Shown here in pieces: positions 35,013 through 44,261 of a DNA stretch of 64,000 nucleotides (positions within the stretch are counted from its first letter, which is position 1; every line of letters begins with the position of its first letter). The notes below the pieces were generated by a model. It saw nothing but the letters and a program-made list of their open reading frames with translations, ran no database searches and had not been told where the DNA came from. This DNA is from Polaromonas eurypsychrophila (GTDB lineage: Bacteria; Pseudomonadota; Gammaproteobacteria; Burkholderiales; Burkholderiaceae_C), in the NCBI RefSeq assembly GCF_014641715.1, contig NZ_BMIG01000008.1, forward strand, positions 41,001 through 105,000, in the 5' to 3' direction. The position numbers were made by a program, and so were the translations under genes.

Positions 35013-35876
35013 ATGACAACACAACAACTGATCCTGACGCTGGTCCTCGCGACCATGGTTTTTTCGGTCGCGCTCGAACTGCGCATCGAGGACTTCAAAC
35101 GCGTGGCGCAGACCCCTCGCGCGGTGATCTGCGGGCTGATTCCGCAGTTCATCCTGCTGCCGGTCGGCACCTGGGCCGCCACCTTGCTGCTGGACCTGCC
35201 ACCCAACATCGAGGCCGCGATGATCCTGGTCGCGGCCTGCCCCGGCGGCAGCCTGAGCAATGTGATCACCCATCTGGGGCGCGGCAACACCGCGCTGTCG
35301 GTCAGCGTGTCGGCCGTGGCCAGCGTGATCGCGCTGGCGGCGACGCCTTTCAACTTCAGCTGGATGATTGCCACCAACCCGGCCACCGCAGCCTGGATGC
35401 GCGAACTCAGCATCGACCCCTCGGGCATCTGGTTGAGCCTGCTGCTCTTGCTGGCCGTGCCCATGACGCTGGGCCTGCTGTTTTCACACAAGCTGCCGAT
35501 GCTGACGGCGCGCATCCGCAAGCCGCTGGGAAATTTTGCTGTGATCTGCCTGCTGCTGTTCATCGTGGCCGGCTTGGTCAAGGAGCGCCAGTTGCTGACG
35601 CTGGGCCTGCTGCCGACGCTGATGATCGTGGTGTTGCACAACGCCTGCGGCTTGTTTTTCGGCTGGATCACCAGTGTCGCCATGCGGGTCAGCGAGAAAG
35701 ACCGCCGCGCCGTGATGATCGAGGGCGGCATGCAAAATTCGGGGCTGGCGCTGGGCATCATCGGGGTGCAGTTCAGCAGTGACCTGGGGATGGTCACGCT
35801 GGCCAGCCTGTGGGGCATCTGGCACATCGTGAGCGGCCTGTCCCTGGCGTATTGGTGGAGAAGAAAAGATGCTTGA
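35013..35876 (+). CDS. BASS-family (bile acid:sodium symporter-like) transporter
   Basis: Started at the ATG at 35013 ([21 protein letters not shown]) with AAGGAAAG upstream, the product is 287 residues. It has about nine hydrophobic segments and the two crossover regions of the family, [18 protein letters not shown] in the first half and [14 protein letters not shown] in the second, where sodium and substrate bind. It imports an organic anion with sodium; the substrate is unknown. Its stop overlaps the start of the D-aminoacylase gene by 8 bases, so the pair may take up and hydrolyse related compounds. Confidence 0.9.
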   Translation: MTTQQLILTLVLATMVFSVALELRIEDFKRVAQTPRAVICGLIPQFILLPVGTWAATLLLDLPPNIEAAMILVAACPGGSLSNVITHLGRGNTALSVSVSAVASVIALAATPFNFSWMIATNPATAAWMRELSIDPSGIWLSLLLLLAVPMTLGLLFSHKLPMLTARIRKPLGNFAVICLLLFIVAGLVKERQLLTLGLLPTLMIVVLHNACGLFFGWITSVAMRVSEKDRRAVMIEGGMQNSGLALGIIGVQFSSDLGMVTLASLWGIWHIVSGLSLAYWWRRKDA

Positions 35877-37629
35877 TCTGCTGATTCAGGGTGCCACCGT
35901 GGTCGACGGCGGCGGAGGCGAACCTTTTGTTGCCGACGTCGGCGTGAAGGGCGGCCGGATTGTCGAAGTTGGAAAAATCACCGAAGCTGCGAACGAGACC
36001 GTGAACGCCACCGGCCTCTGGCTCACCCCCGGTTTTGTCGACATCCACACCCACTACGACGGCCAGGTGACCTGGGACGCCAACTTCACGCCCAGTATTT
36101 ACCACGGCGTGACGACGTTGGTGATGGGCAATTGCGGCGTCGGTTTTGCGCCGGTGCGGCCCGGTCACCAGGACGACCTGATCAAGCTGATGGAAGGCGT
36201 GGAAGACATTCCGGGCGCGGCGCTGCACGAGGGCATACGCTGGGACTGGGAAAGTTTTCCGCAGTACATGGACGCGCTGGAAAAAACCCCGCGCAGCCTG
36301 GACTACCTGGTGCAGGTGCCGCACGACCCGCTGCGCATGTATGTGATGGGTGAACGCGCGTTAGCCGAAGAGGTGGCGACGGCAGACGACATCGCCGCCA
36401 TGCGCAAGCTGCTGCACGAAGCACTGCGGGTCGGCGCTGTCGGCTTCAGCACCGGCCGCAGCGACAACCACCGCACCTCCGAAGGCAAGGAAACCCCGGC
36501 CGCCGAAGCCACGGCGGCCGAACTGGTGGGCCTGGCCCGCGCGTTTGAAGGCATTCCGCACGGCGTGTTGCAGGTGGTCAGCGACTTCGACCTGATGCAG
36601 GGACCTCAAAGGTTTGATGCCGAGTTCGACCTGGTCGAACAGATGGCGCGTGCCAGCGGAAAACCTCTGTCCATGACCTGGCTGCAGCGCGACCCGGGCG
36701 GCGAGCAGTACGAGGCGATACGCGAGCGCGTCGATGCTGCCGTGGGCGCCGGCCTGCCTTTGTTTCTGCAGGCCGCCGTGCGCGGCATCGGCGTGATCAA
36801 CGGGCTGGATGCCAGTTTCCACCCCTTCATGGGTTTCCCCGGCTACAAGGAAGTCGCCCACCTGCCGCTGGCCGAACGCGCCGCCGCGCTGCGCGAGCCA
36901 GCGCGCAAGGCGCGCATCCTGGCCGAGAAGTCGGAACGCCTGGCCGGCGACGGCACGGCGATCCCGCCGCTGGTAGACATCTTGCTGGCCCGCATAGACA
37001 TGATCAGCGGGCGTATGTTTGCGCTGGACGACCAGCTCAACTACGAGCCATCGGTCATGCAGAGTTTCCTGGTGCAGGCCAAACAGCGTGGCGTCGCGCC
37101 GCTGGAGGCGCTGTACGACCACCTGGCCGGTAGCGACGGCAGCAATCTCATTTATTTCCCGATCTTCAACTACAACAGCGGCTCGCTGGACGCGGTGCGA
37201 CAGATGCTGGACCATCCGCGCGTCTTGTCCAGCCTCAGCGATGCCGGCGCGCACGTCGGCACCGTCTGCGATGCCAGTTTCACCACCTTCATGCTGACGC
37301 ACTGGGTGTTGGGCCGCGCAGAGGGCAAACTGCCGCTGGGGCGCGCGGTGGAGATGCTGGCGCGGCGCAATGCGCGTTATCTGGGCCTGATGGATCGTGG
37401 CGAGATCGCGCCCGGCCAACGCGCCGACCTGAACCTGATAGACCCGCAGCGCCTGAGCGTGGGCACGCCGGCGCTGGTGCGCGACCTGCCGGCTGGCGGC
37501 AAACGGTTTTTGCAGAAGGCCGGGGGGTATGTCGCGACCTGGGTCGCCGGTGTGGCCGTGCAGCGCGAGGGCGAGATCACGACAGAGCGGCCAGGGCGAC
37601 TGGTTCGCATGGGCCAGCTTGCGCGCTGA
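35869..37629 (+). CDS. N-acyl-D-amino-acid deacylase family amidohydrolase
   Basis: The 586-residue protein belongs to the D-aminoacylase branch of the amidohydrolases: [24 protein letters not shown] (metal-binding HTH), [42 protein letters not shown] and the metal aspartate region [13 protein letters not shown], ending with the sandwich domain [12 protein letters not shown]. It hydrolyses N-acyl-D-amino acids or related amides. It overlaps the upstream BASS transporter gene by 8 bases. An interspersed repeat (copy E) begins 10 bases after its stop. Confidence 0.9.
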   Translation: MLDLLIQGATVVDGGGGEPFVADVGVKGGRIVEVGKITEAANETVNATGLWLTPGFVDIHTHYDGQVTWDANFTPSIYHGVTTLVMGNCGVGFAPVRPGHQDDLIKLMEGVEDIPGAALHEGIRWDWESFPQYMDALEKTPRSLDYLVQVPHDPLRMYVMGERALAEEVATADDIAAMRKLLHEALRVGAVGFSTGRSDNHRTSEGKETPAAEATAAELVGLARAFEGIPHGVLQVVSDFDLMQGPQRFDAEFDLVEQMARASGKPLSMTWLQRDPGGEQYEAIRERVDAAVGAGLPLFLQAAVRGIGVINGLDASFHPFMGFPGYKEVAHLPLAERAAALREPARKARILAEKSERLAGDGTAIPPLVDILLARIDMISGRMFALDDQLNYEPSVMQSFLVQAKQRGVAPLEALYDHLAGSDGSNLIYFPIFNYNSGSLDAVRQMLDHPRVLSSLSDAGAHVGTVCDASFTTFMLTHWVLGRAEGKLPLGRAVEMLARRNARYLGLMDRGEIAPGQRADLNLIDPQRLSVGTPALVRDLPAGGKRFLQKAGGYVATWVAGVAVQREGEITTERPGRLVRMGQLAR

Positions 37630-37638
37630 CGTTTAAAG

Positions 37639-37700
37639 CCAAATCGGCCTCCAACCCATAACCACCTGGCGTGAATAGCTCCTTTTTTTATAGCGTCTGC
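37639..37700 (-). repeat. Interspersed ~60-bp repeat, copy E
   Basis: This inverted copy starts CCAAATCGGCCTCCAACCC and ends with AATAGCTCCTTTTTTTATAGC. It lies between the convergent ends of the D-aminoacylase gene and lnt. Confidence 0.7.
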
Positions 37701-37706
37701 TGCGCG

Positions 37707-39335
37707 CTAGCGGCGTCGCCTCACCAGCCAGGCCAGCAGCACCAGCACGCCTGCACCGCCCCAGAAGGGCCAGAGCCCGAAGCGCGACACCCATTGCGCA
37801 TAAGGCGTCATGCCGTTGCGGCCCTCAACCTCGCCGACCAGCGCGCCGCGGGTATGGCGCGGCAGTTCATGCGTGACCTTGCCGGTGTGGTCAATGATGA
37901 CGGTGGCGCCGGTGTTGGTGGCGCGGATCATCGGGCGCTCAAACTCCAGCGCGCGCATGCGCGAGATGTTCAAATGCTGGTCAATCGCCACCGTGTTGCC
38001 GAACCAGCCGATGTTGCTGACGTTGACCAGAATGGTCGGTGCGGTCTTGGGGTCGGCAAAGGCCGCTGCCAGCTCTTCGCCAAACAGATCCTCGTAGCAG
38101 ATGTTGGGCGCCAGCCGCTGGCCCTGCCACTCGAAAGACGGCTGGCCGAGCGGGCCGCGGCTGAAGTCACCCAGCGGAATATCCATCAGGTTGATGAACC
38201 AGCGAAAACCAGTCGGTACAAACTCGCCAAAGGGCACCAGGTGGTGTTTGTCGAAGTGGTAGCTTTGGGCCGCACCCGAGGTGGATGCCGGCTTGAGCCC
38301 AACCACCGAATTGGCATAACCGGCGCTGGTACTGCCCAGGGGGACGCCAATCAGCGCGGCCTGCCCGCCCGAGGCAAAGCGCGATTGCAGCGCGCCCCAA
38401 TACCCTTCGGGCAGTTGCTGCGGCAACAGCGGTAGCGCGGTTTCGGGTGCGACCACCAGCGCGGTTTTAGCACCCTGCAACTGTTCACCGTACCAGCGCA
38501 GCGCCGTCGCCATGCCGCTACCGGGCTGGAATTTTTCGTTCTGGGGAATGTTGCCCTGCAGCAGCGTCACCGGCAGACTGCCTGCCGACGTGGAGGTGGG
38601 GCGACCCGCCAGCAGGGACACGCCGCTGATGGCCAGGGCCATCAGCGGAAATAGCAGCACCTGGCGCCGCGACTGGCCCCAGCCCGCGAGCCCCGCCGCC
38701 AGGAAGGCGGCCAGGAAGGTGATGCCATGAACCCCGATCCAGCGCGCGTAGTCGTCGAGCCAGCCGCTCAAATGGGCATACCCTGCCTCGCCCCAGGGAA
38801 AGCCGGTAAAAAACTCGACGCGCGCCAGCTCGGCTAGCAGCCACAGCGCCGCAAACACCAGCGCGCGGCGGGTGCGGCTGGCCGGCGCGAGGACCACAAA
38901 CACGGCGCAGGCCAGCGCGTAATACGTGGCCAGGAAAACCGCCAGCCCGACCACCGCCAGCAGCGCCAGCGGCGCGGCCAGCCCGCCGTAGGTGTGCAGC
39001 GAGATGAACAGCCACCAGAACGTGCCGCAGAGCCAGGCGGTGGCAAACAACCAGCCGAGCGTCAGTCCCTGGAACAAGCTCCTGCATCGGTCCAGTTGCC
39101 AGGCCAGGCCGCCCAGCGCCAGCAATTGCAGCCACCAGACCGGCTGGCCCTGCAGCAGCCCGAAGGCGAACGGCCACGCAATGCTGGCCGCGTGTGCGCC
39201 GCCGGCCAGCAGCACCAGTGTCAGTTGCAACACCGACAGGCCCTTATTCTTCTGTCTGGGGTAACCAATATGTTCAAGCAGTGCCGGCAGAGTCGGCATC
39301 GATGACATCATGCTGTCGATGGATTGCCGTGCCAT
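37707..39335 (-). CDS. lnt: Apolipoprotein N-acyltransferase
   Basis: The 542-residue protein has an N-terminal half with about eight membrane segments and a C-terminal periplasmic nitrilase domain. The catalytic triad is visible as Glu in VVAPETALPLL, Lys in FDKHHLVPFGEFVP and Cys in NICYEDLFGEE. It adds the third acyl chain to the N-terminal cysteine of lipoproteins at the outer face of the inner membrane. It starts 12 bases after the corC stop, the usual gene pair. Several Met codons near the N-terminus leave the start uncertain by about 13 residues. Confidence 0.94.
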   Translation of the reverse strand: MARQSIDSMMSSMPTLPALLEHIGYPRQKNKGLSVLQLTLVLLAGGAHAASIAWPFAFGLLQGQPVWWLQLLALGGLAWQLDRCRSLFQGLTLGWLFATAWLCGTFWWLFISLHTYGGLAAPLALLAVVGLAVFLATYYALACAVFVVLAPASRTRRALVFAALWLLAELARVEFFTGFPWGEAGYAHLSGWLDDYARWIGVHGITFLAAFLAAGLAGWGQSRRQVLLFPLMALAISGVSLLAGRPTSTSAGSLPVTLLQGNIPQNEKFQPGSGMATALRWYGEQLQGAKTALVVAPETALPLLPQQLPEGYWGALQSRFASGGQAALIGVPLGSTSAGYANSVVGLKPASTSGAAQSYHFDKHHLVPFGEFVPTGFRWFINLMDIPLGDFSRGPLGQPSFEWQGQRLAPNICYEDLFGEELAAAFADPKTAPTILVNVSNIGWFGNTVAIDQHLNISRMRALEFERPMIRATNTGATVIIDHTGKVTHELPRHTRGALVGEVEGRNGMTPYAQWVSRFGLWPFWGGAGVLVLLAWLVRRRR

Positions 39336-39347
39336 GCTGAGCGGTAT

Positions 39348-40214
39348 TTATGGAGCCGGGGTGCTGGCCGTGGTGACCGGCGAGACCTTGAACCAACGCA
39401 CGGCGCCGCCCTTGGTGTGCAGCACGGTGAACTGCAGGCTGGCCAGCACATAGACCTCGCCACGTTTGGGCACATGGCCCATCTCGTGCGCGACCAGGCC
39501 GCCTATGGTTTCAAAGTCGGCGTCCAGCAGCTTCACGCCGAATGCCTCGCTGACACGCTCGATCGAGGTGTCGCCGCTGACGCGGTAGGTCTGATCGGTC
39601 AGGCCGAAGATGTCGCCGTCGTCCTCGGCGATGTCAAACTCGTCCTCGATCTCGCCGACGATCTGTTCCAGCACATCTTCAATCGTGATCAGGCCGGCAA
39701 CGCGGCCGAACTCGTCGATGACGATGGCCAGGTGGTTGCGGTTGCCGCGAAACTCGCGCAGCAGGTCGTTCAGGCCCTTGCTCTCGGGCACAAACACTGC
39801 CGGGCGCAGCAGCGCTCGGATATTGAGCTCGGGCGCGCGTTGCAGCTTGAGCAGGTCCTTCGCCATCAGGATGCCGATGATGTTTTCCTTTTCGTTTTCG
39901 TAAACGGGAAAACGCGAGTGGGCGGTGTCTATTACCAGGTGCAGCAACTCGTCAAAGGGCGCGTCGATGTTGACGGCGTCCATGCGCGGCGCGGCCACCA
40001 TCACATCACCGGCCGTCATGTCGGCCATGCGGATCACGCCCTCCAGCATCTCGCGGCTTTGCGCGCCAATGACATCGTTGTCCTGAGCTTCGACCAGGGT
40101 CTCGATCAGTTCGTCTTTGGAATCCGGCCCCGGGTGGAGCATCTCCGCGAGCTTTTGCAGAAAGCCGCGTTTGTCTTCCGGTTTGGAAGATCTACTGGGG
40201 GGGTTGTCGGACAC
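39348..40214 (-). CDS. corC: CBS-domain protein CorC (HlyC/CorC family)
   Basis: Read from the GTG at 40212-40214 (VSDNPPSRSSKPEDKRGFLQKL), the product is 288 residues and aligns with the usual CorC start; an upstream ATG at 40301 adds 29 unlikely residues. It has an acidic N-terminal linker (DELIETLVEAQDNDVIGAQSREMLEGV), two CBS motifs (MVAAPRMDAVNI and FVPESKGLNDLLREF) and a C-terminal CorC_HlyC domain. CorC is linked to magnesium/cobalt efflux and envelope function. It precedes lnt on the same strand. Confidence 0.92.
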   Translation of the reverse strand: MSDNPPSRSSKPEDKRGFLQKLAEMLHPGPDSKDELIETLVEAQDNDVIGAQSREMLEGVIRMADMTAGDVMVAAPRMDAVNIDAPFDELLHLVIDTAHSRFPVYENEKENIIGILMAKDLLKLQRAPELNIRALLRPAVFVPESKGLNDLLREFRGNRNHLAIVIDEFGRVAGLITIEDVLEQIVGEIEDEFDIAEDDGDIFGLTDQTYRVSGDTSIERVSEAFGVKLLDADFETIGGLVAHEMGHVPKRGEVYVLASLQFTVLHTKGGAVRWFKVSPVTTASTPAP

Positions 40215-40304
40215 TGAGGTGCGCTGTAGTGGGTAAGCCGCAAGGATAACGTACTTCGATGACGCGACAGCGCGCGCGGCCGTGAAGGTATCTCGGTTCA
40301 AGCA

Positions 40305-40390
40305 GGGGCCGCGGGTCCGGCTTTGCCGGCCCGCAGGCGCAGCGCCCCCTCAGGGGGCAGCGATACGCGTAGCGATGAGCGTGGGGGCCC
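40305..40390. repeat. GC-rich interspersed repeat between corC and an acetyltransferase gene
   Basis: The block contains GTCCGGCTTTGCCGGCC (a hairpin), then GCCCCCTCAGGGGGCAGCGA and GAGCGTGGGGGCC. It shares the CCCC..GGGGGCAGCGA..GCGTGGGGGCC layout with the copy inserted in ivd at 17690. Confidence 0.65.
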
Positions 40391-41116
40391 TTACATCGGC
40401 ATGCGGTCGCGGCTGTCGCGCACGCCGCGCCGCACTTCCTGGACCATTGCCAGAATGCCCCAGAACTGCTGGGCCTGGACCTTGAGGCGGTAGTCGGTCT
40501 GGGCAATCTGCTCTTCCACCAATTCGGTCATGCGCGAGTCCAGATCAGCTGGGGGCAGCTTGAGGTAGGCCTCGCTCTCAGAGCCGTCGCGCTCGATCAC
40601 CGCGCCAGCCTTGCGGGCGATGTTGAGCATGGCGGTGTTTTCGCTGAGCGCGTGGATGAACATCATGCTCACACCTTCATTGCGTGCGTGTATCACAGCG
40701 CGGTCAAACAGCCGTGCGCCGTAGCCGCGGCCGCGCGCATGCGGCAACACCGACACGCCGAACTCGGCGCAGCTTTTCAAGTCGGGGGCCACCGACAGCG
40801 CCAGGTGCGCCATGGCAATCAGCTCCAGCTTGCGGTTGTAAATTCCGAAGATTTCGTCACGTTCGAAGTTGAGGCTGGCGACGTAACGGCGAACCTGCTC
40901 GTCGCTGGCGACGTAACCGAAGCGCAGGTAGCGGTCGTGCGGTTCCAGCGCGAGCAAATGCTTTTCAATGCGCTCGCCGTGGCTCGGGCCCATCGAACGG
41001 ATAGGCACCATCACGGGCGCTTTGTGCGGCGGACGTACGCTTTCATCCAGAGGCGGGCGGAAAAATTCTTTGCCTGCATTCAGGGAAGCTTTGAAAAGGG
41101 CGCCTGGAGTAACCAT
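40391..41116 (-). CDS. GNAT-family N-acetyltransferase
   Basis: Started at the ATG at 41114-41116 (MVTPGALFKASLNAGKEFF), the product is 241 residues; an ATG at 41236 would add 40 residues of weaker, aromatic-rich text. The GNAT core shows ELIAMAHLALS, then the acetyl-CoA-binding VSVLPHARGRGYGARLFDRAV (RGxGxG/A) and the late AMLNIARKAGAVIERDGSE. It transfers an acetyl group to an unknown amine. The region 41117-41380 holds no other convincing gene. Confidence 0.82.
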   Translation of the reverse strand: MVTPGALFKASLNAGKEFFRPPLDESVRPPHKAPVMVPIRSMGPSHGERIEKHLLALEPHDRYLRFGYVASDEQVRRYVASLNFERDEIFGIYNRKLELIAMAHLALSVAPDLKSCAEFGVSVLPHARGRGYGARLFDRAVIHARNEGVSMMFIHALSENTAMLNIARKAGAVIERDGSESEAYLKLPPADLDSRMTELVEEQIAQTDYRLKVQAQQFWGILAMVQEVRRGVRDSRDRMPM

Positions 41117-41380
41117 AGGTTGAATATAAGGGTTTTCCCTAGGAAGTCCAGCTTGCAGGGCCTCTGCGCAAAATAATTCCCGCATCAACTTCAAATACCA
41201 AGCAAAATTGGCCAAAAGCCCATGACCAATGGGCATTGTTCGCTATGAAATCAGGAGCAATCGACCGCTTGCAGGTCGCGTCGGAGTGGCATTGCGCAAC
41301 GCCCAAACCGGTAGCTGCCCTTAATTCATCCCGGATTAAGCACCCAAGCATTGCCAAAAACAAGCCACGCGCAGCAGAGC

Positions 41381-41854
41381 TCAAACCGGCACAGCCGTCG
41401 TCGCCTTGACGCGGTCCAGCACAAAGCTGGTTTTGCAGTCCTGCACGCTGGGGTGTTTGAGTAGAGTGTCCATGATGAAGCGGCTGTAATGGCCCATGTC
41501 TGCCACCACCACCCGCAGCAGGTAGTCCATCTCGCCAGTCAGCGCCGCACACTCCACCACCTCGGGCCAGGTCTGCACACTGGCGCGGAACAGGTCCATC
41601 GGGTTGCGCTTGTGCGATTCGGTGTGTTTTTCCAGCCGCACATTGATGTAAGCGGTCAGCCCCAGACCGACCGCTTCGGGTTTGACCAGCGCCACATAGC
41701 GGTCGATGACGCCGCTTTCTTCCAGGCGTTTGACGCGGCGGAGCACCGCGCTGGGCGACAGGCTGACCTGTTCGGCGATCTGGTCGTAGGTGGCGCGTCC
41801 GTCCGCCTGAAGGCTGCGCAATATAAGTCTATCCAGCTTGTCCAATGCTTCCAT
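41381..41854 (-). CDS. Lrp/AsnC-family transcriptional regulator
   Basis: The 157-residue protein has an N-terminal AsnC-type helix-turn-helix (LDRLILRSLQADGRATYDQIAEQVSLSPSAVLRRVKRLEESGVI) and a C-terminal ligand-binding RAM domain (VECAALTGEMDYLLRVVVADMGHYSRFIMDTLL). Ligands are usually amino acids. It is divergent from hppD with about 125 bases between, so it very likely controls tyrosine/phenylalanine catabolism. An imperfect inverted repeat lies in the shared promoter region. Confidence 0.9.
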   Translation of the reverse strand: MEALDKLDRLILRSLQADGRATYDQIAEQVSLSPSAVLRRVKRLEESGVIDRYVALVKPEAVGLGLTAYINVRLEKHTESHKRNPMDLFRASVQTWPEVVECAALTGEMDYLLRVVVADMGHYSRFIMDTLLKHPSVQDCKTSFVLDRVKATTAVPV

Positions 41855-41897
41855 CTCATATATTTTGCAGGTTTAATGCGTCGTTGCCAATATAGAC

Positions 41898-41923
41898 GCC
41901 TCAATTTGCATAAAAAATGAGGC
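41898..41923. promoter_or_regulatory. Putative operator between the AsnC-type regulator and hppD
   Basis: GCCTCAATTT and AAAATGAGGC form inverted arms (one internal mismatch) around an AT-rich centre. Position in the divergent promoter region suggests a site for the AsnC-type protein. This is a guess from symmetry and place only. Confidence 0.35.
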
Positions 41924-41979
41924 TTGCTGCCTTTACAGTGAGTCATCTGTATCCTTTAAACATGCTGCCTAGAGAGACC

Positions 41980-43113
41980 ATGACTTCAACCGCCACCCCC
42001 GCAATCAAAACCGCCACCGCCCGTTGGGACAACCCCATGGGCACCGACGGTTTTGAATTCATCGAATACGCCGCGCCCGATCCGGCCGCCATGGGCGCGG
42101 TGTTCGAGCGCATGGGGTTCAAACCGATTGCGAAACACCGCCACAAAAACGTCACGCTGTACCGCCAGGGCGGCATCAATTTCATCATCAACGCCGAGCC
42201 GGACTCGTTTGCCCAGCGTTTTGCCCGCCAGCATGGCCCCAGCGTTTGCGCCATCGCCTTCCGGGTACAGGACGCCAAGGCCGCTTATGAGCGCGCGATC
42301 AGCCTGGGCGCCTGGGGTTACGCCCACACGGCAGGCCCGGGCGAACTGAACATCCCGGCCATCAAGGGCATTGGCGACTCCATCATTTATTTCATCGACC
42401 GCTGGCGCGGCAAGAACGGCGCGAAAGACGGCGACATCGGCAACATCGGCTTCTTCGATGTGGACTTTGAGCCTCTTTCCAATGGGTCGGGCGCCGGGCT
42501 GAACCCGGCCGGCCACGGCCTGACCTACATCGATCACCTGACCCACAACGTGCACCGCGGCCGGATGGCCGAGTGGTCGGGCTTTTACGAGCGCCTGTTC
42601 AACTTCCGCGAGGTGCGCTACTTCGACATCGAGGGCCAGACCACCGGCGTCAAGAGCAAGGCCATGACCAGCCCCTGCGGCAGGATCCGCATCCCGATCA
42701 ACGAAGAGGGCAATGAAAAAGCCGGCCAGATTCAGGAGTACCTCGACAAATATCAGGGTGAAGGCATCCAGCACATTGCAATGGGCTCCGACGACCTGTA
42801 TGCCACGGTGGACTCGCTGCAACTCAGCGGCATAAAGCTGCTCAGTACCGGTGACACCTATTACGAGCTGCTCGACAAACGCATCCCCGGCCATGGCGAA
42901 AACGTGGCCGACCTTCAGGCGCGCAACATTCTGGTGGACGGCACGCCGGGCGAGTTGCTGCTGCAGATCTTCAGCGAGAACCAGCTCGGTCCGATCTTCT
43001 TCGAGTTCATCCAGCGCAAGGGCAACCAGGGTTTCGGCGAAGGCAACTTCAAGGCGCTGTTTGAGAGCATTGAGCTTGACCAGATGCGCCGCGGCGTGCT
43101 CGAGAAAGCGTAA
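41980..43113 (+). CDS. hppD: 4-hydroxyphenylpyruvate dioxygenase
   Basis: Started at the ATG at 41980 (MTSTATPAIKTATARW) with AGAGAG upstream, the product is 377 residues; in-frame ATGs at 41917 and 41962 lack a good ribosome-binding site. The C-terminal vicinal-oxygen-chelate domain has the iron ligands: His in YIDHLTHNVH, His in GIQHIAMGSDD and Glu in FFEFIQRKGNQGFGEGNFKALFESIE. It converts 4-hydroxyphenylpyruvate to homogentisate, step two of tyrosine breakdown. phhA lies downstream and the AsnC-type regulator is divergent. Confidence 0.96.
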   Translation: MTSTATPAIKTATARWDNPMGTDGFEFIEYAAPDPAAMGAVFERMGFKPIAKHRHKNVTLYRQGGINFIINAEPDSFAQRFARQHGPSVCAIAFRVQDAKAAYERAISLGAWGYAHTAGPGELNIPAIKGIGDSIIYFIDRWRGKNGAKDGDIGNIGFFDVDFEPLSNGSGAGLNPAGHGLTYIDHLTHNVHRGRMAEWSGFYERLFNFREVRYFDIEGQTTGVKSKAMTSPCGRIRIPINEEGNEKAGQIQEYLDKYQGEGIQHIAMGSDDLYATVDSLQLSGIKLLSTGDTYYELLDKRIPGHGENVADLQARNILVDGTPGELLLQIFSENQLGPIFFEFIQRKGNQGFGEGNFKALFESIELDQMRRGVLEKA

Positions 43114-43135
43114 GCATCAATGACAATTGAAGTCT

Positions 43136-43250
43136 GTCATTGCGGGCTTGACCCGCAATCCATGCCTCGCAGGCCAGGACGGTGGTGCATGAAACATGGA
43201 TCCCGGATCGGGCCTGCCCCGGACTTGATCCGGGGTCCGGGATGACGGAC
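43136..43250. repeat. REP-like palindromes between hppD and phhA
   Basis: Two inverted repeats follow hppD: CATTGCGGGCTTGACCCGCAATCC (about 43139-43162, related to the palindrome at 10163-10196) and a longer one around CCCCGGACTTGATCCGGGG (43219-43237). They could attenuate readthrough into phhA. Confidence 0.65.
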
Positions 43251-43275
43251 AAATCCGAATTTCGGGAGTTTCTGA

Positions 43276-44127
43276 ATGGCCGTTGATCCTGTTGTTTATG
43301 GTGCCAGTGACCGCCAGCCACGCGGTGACTACACGCGTGCCGGCGCCGATTACACCTGCCCGCAAGACTACGACAGCTACACCGCCGTCGACCACGACAC
43401 CTACCGGCGGCTGTACGCCCGCCAGGCCGCATTGCTGCCGGGCTTGGCCTGCGACGAATTCATCGCCGCCCTGCCCTCGCTGGGCGCGAGCGACCACATC
43501 CCGCGTTTCGAGGAGATCAACGATCGGCTACGCAAAGCCACCGGCTGGGAAATCGTCACCGTGCCGGGCCTGATTCCGGAAGTGCCATTTTTCACGTTGT
43601 TGGCGAACCGCAAATTCCCGGTGACCGACTGGATACGAAAACCCGAAGAGTTCGACTACATCGTTGAGCCCGACGTATTTCACGACCTGTTCGGTCATGT
43701 GCCCTTGCTGTTCAACCCGGTCTTTGCCGACCACATGCAGGAATACGGCAAGGGCGGGCTCAAGGCGCATGGCCTTGGCGCCTGCGAGCAGTTGAGCCGC
43801 CTCTACTGGTACACCATCGAATTCGGGCTGATCCAGCAACAAAACGGGCTGCGCGCTTACGGCGCCGGCATCCTGAGTTCATCGGGTGAACTGCAGCATT
43901 CGGTGCAAAGTCCCGAGCCGCAGCGCCTGCCGCTGGACATCGAGCGTGTTATGCGCACCCGCTACAAGATCGACAGCTTCCAGCAGACCTACTTCGTGAT
44001 CAACAGCTTTCAGGAACTGTTCGACAAAACCGCGCCGGATTTCACGCCGGTTTACGAGCGACTACAGGGACTGCACGACATTGCGGCGGATGCGCGGCTG
44101 GCTGAAGAGGAAGCGATTCAGCACTAA
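43276..44127 (+). CDS. phhA: Phenylalanine 4-monooxygenase
   Basis: The 283-residue protein is a bacterial monomeric aromatic amino acid hydroxylase. The iron-binding histidines are in VEPDVFHDLFGHVPLL (HxxxxH) with the glutamate in YWYTIEFGLI, and the pterin region VPGLIPEVPFFTLLANRKFPVTDWIR is present. It converts phenylalanine to tyrosine with tetrahydropterin and oxygen, feeding hppD upstream. No pterin carbinolamine dehydratase (phhB) gene follows it here, which many relatives have. It ends about 110 bases before the three-gene cassette. Confidence 0.95.
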   Translation: MAVDPVVYGASDRQPRGDYTRAGADYTCPQDYDSYTAVDHDTYRRLYARQAALLPGLACDEFIAALPSLGASDHIPRFEEINDRLRKATGWEIVTVPGLIPEVPFFTLLANRKFPVTDWIRKPEEFDYIVEPDVFHDLFGHVPLLFNPVFADHMQEYGKGGLKAHGLGACEQLSRLYWYTIEFGLIQQQNGLRAYGAGILSSSGELQHSVQSPEPQRLPLDIERVMRTRYKIDSFQQTYFVINSFQELFDKTAPDFTPVYERLQGLHDIAADARLAEEEAIQH

Positions 44128-44193
44128 AGCAACGCCTCCGGGGCAAGGCCTCCAACTCTGCTCACGCATTTCACCGAGACGGCCTCTCCTACA

Positions 44194-44244
44194 AAAGGAG
44201 GAGGTAAAATTTTGTTACGCCGTTTACGATTGAGCTCCCCTTGA
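44194..44244 (+). promoter_or_regulatory. Strong ribosome-binding site and possible 10-codon leader before the cyclase gene
   Basis: AAAGGAGGAGG (44194-44204) is the best ribosome-binding site in this area, but no ATG follows at normal distance. A TTG at 44212 would start a 10-codon frame (Leu/Arg-rich) that ends in TGA at 44242-44244, close to the in-frame TTG (44241) and ATG (44262) of the cyclase gene. It may be a coupling leader; it may also mean the cyclase starts with a non-standard codon. Confidence 0.35.
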
Positions 44245-44261
44245 TTGAACTCCCGCCTTCC

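Noticed and set aside
34895..35827. Upstream extension of the glyQ frame
   Set aside because: It is antisense to the transporter gene and has no protein-like sequence; glyQ has its normal length from the ATG at 34892-34894.
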